Shown in pieces: positions 63,473-64,000 of a stretch of DNA of 64,000 nucleotides. The notes under the pieces were generated by a model that was not told the origin of the DNA, ran no database searches, and saw only the letters and a program-made list of their open reading frames with translations. Origin of the DNA: Marivibrio halodurans (GTDB lineage: Bacteria; Pseudomonadota; Alphaproteobacteria; UBA8366; Aestuariispiraceae); the NCBI RefSeq assembly GCF_017963645.1, contig NZ_JAGMWN010000008.1:1-64000 (forward strand). The letters run 5' to 3'. Each line of letters opens with the position of its first letter. Within the stretch, counting starts at the first letter, position 1. A program made the translations under genes and the position numbers.

Positions 63473-63686
63473 GGGTGCTCTCCTTTAATGCGGCACGGGT
63501 CAGCGTCCCTATATAACCCGCACCGGCCCCGCCTTCGATAGGCCACGGGCGGCCAAGCACTTTTGCCGTCCGGTCACGGCCGTTTCGCCCCGGGATGGCT
63601 TGTCCGGTCCGGATAAAGGCGGCATCACTGTAATCGCCATCGCGCGCCCGGTTCCGGGCGCTCCATCCGAATAGGTCGCTGCATTC

Positions 63687-64000
63687 ATGTTCTTCGAGCC
63701 CGGTCACCATCGCGCGGCGGGTTTGCCGCATAATCCGTTCAAGGCGCTGATCCTGCCCCGGCCGATCGGATGGATCAGTTCCGTGGATGCCGGGGGGACG
63801 GTCAATCTGGCCCCCTTCAGCTTCTTCAACGCGGTCTCGGAGGATCCGCCGATCCTGCTCTTCTCCGCCAACCGGAAGGAGGGGGGCGCGCGGAAGGATA
63901 CGCTCGCCAATATCGAGGCGACGGGCGAATTCGTGGCGAACATCGCGACCCACGCGCTGCGTGACGCGGTGAAGAGGAGCGGCGAGGCCGTCGATCCCGA
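63687..64000 (+). CDS. Flavin reductase-like FMN-binding protein (partial)
   Basis: The first 104 codons of a gene cut by the window end. The encoded start has the split-barrel flavin reductase pattern LPRPIGWISSVDAGG and NLAPFSFFNAVSEDPP. Such proteins bind FMN and reduce flavin or act as small oxidoreductases. The ATG at 63687 begins a frame that stays open to position 64000. Role and full length cannot be judged. Confidence 0.85.
   Translation, partial: MFFEPGHHRAAGLPHNPFKALILPRPIGWISSVDAGGTVNLAPFSFFNAVSEDPPILLFSANRKEGGARKDTLANIEATGEFVANIATHALRDAVKRSGEAVDP

Noticed and set aside
1-64000. CRISPR arrays, insertion sequences, prophage or toxin-antitoxin genes
   Set aside because: No regularly spaced repeats, transposase, integrase or phage protein motifs were seen anywhere in the window.

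Overview
The window is GC-rich chromosomal DNA, almost certainly from a free-living member of the Alphaproteobacteria, possibly Rhodospirillales-like (genus not determinable from sequence alone). The taxonomic reading rests on the GC-rich codon use, the alphaproteobacterial type of uracil-DNA glycosylase, the ETF-ubiquinone oxidoreductase, a fused urease gamma/beta subunit, and FecI/FecR and MatR style regulation. There are no insertion sequences, phage genes or CRISPR arrays. Genes are tightly packed, with many ATGA or TGATG start/stop overlaps, so most blocks read as operons.

Layout. 1-9.5 kb: housekeeping genes. On the minus strand are moaB, a lytic transglycosylase and a uracil-DNA glycosylase. 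On the plus strand are ETF-QO, a TPR lipoprotein, ispE and a small 2Fe-2S ferredoxin-like protein, followed by tRNA-Gln(TTG). 9.7-11.4 kb: a non-coding stretch and an Old Yellow Enzyme. 11.8-21.4 kb: an iron-uptake island: DUF2946 protein, PepSY membrane protein, DUF2218 protein, FecI-type sigma factor (with a Fur-box-like palindrome upstream), FecR, STN-type TonB receptor, then a periplasmic binding protein, FecCD permease and ATPase.

21.6-40.4 kb: a very long urea/amide nitrogen operon. It begins with cytosolic amide sensor AmiC and ANTAR antiterminator AmiR. A leader follows with two hexaloop hairpins, the second overlapping an intrinsic terminator. Then come urtABCDE, ureE, ureF, ureAB (fused), ureC, ureG, ureD, a tiny secreted HPGH membrane protein, an amidase-signature amidase, the aliphatic amidase AmiE, and a MoxR-type AAA+/VWA pair. 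The leader architecture predicts that amide-sensing AmiC/AmiR switches on transport and hydrolysis of urea and short-chain amides together.

40.4-43.5 kb (minus strand): a TonB-dependent copper receptor with its own DUF2946 partner, and a cupin. 43.5-54.8 kb: a LysR regulator diverges from an operon of PxpA (LamB/YcsF), a 78-residue biotin carrier, a biotin carboxylase, PxpB and PxpC, then a TorT/ribose-type ABC importer and the biotin transporter BioM-BioN-BioY. Several features of the carboxylase and PxpB look more like urea carboxylase than like acetyl-CoA carboxylase or plain 5-oxoprolinase. I therefore read this as a candidate split, multi-subunit, biotin-dependent amide/lactam carboxylase with its own substrate and biotin importers. 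It is the strongest candidate here for an undescribed system. 54.9-61.5 kb: a malonate module: MatR-like GntR regulator with a TTGTATACAA operator, TRAP transporter PQM, malonyl-CoA decarboxylase and malonyl-CoA synthetase. 61.5-64 kb: a GST and a class III CoA-transferase on the minus strand, and a flavin reductase cut by the window end.
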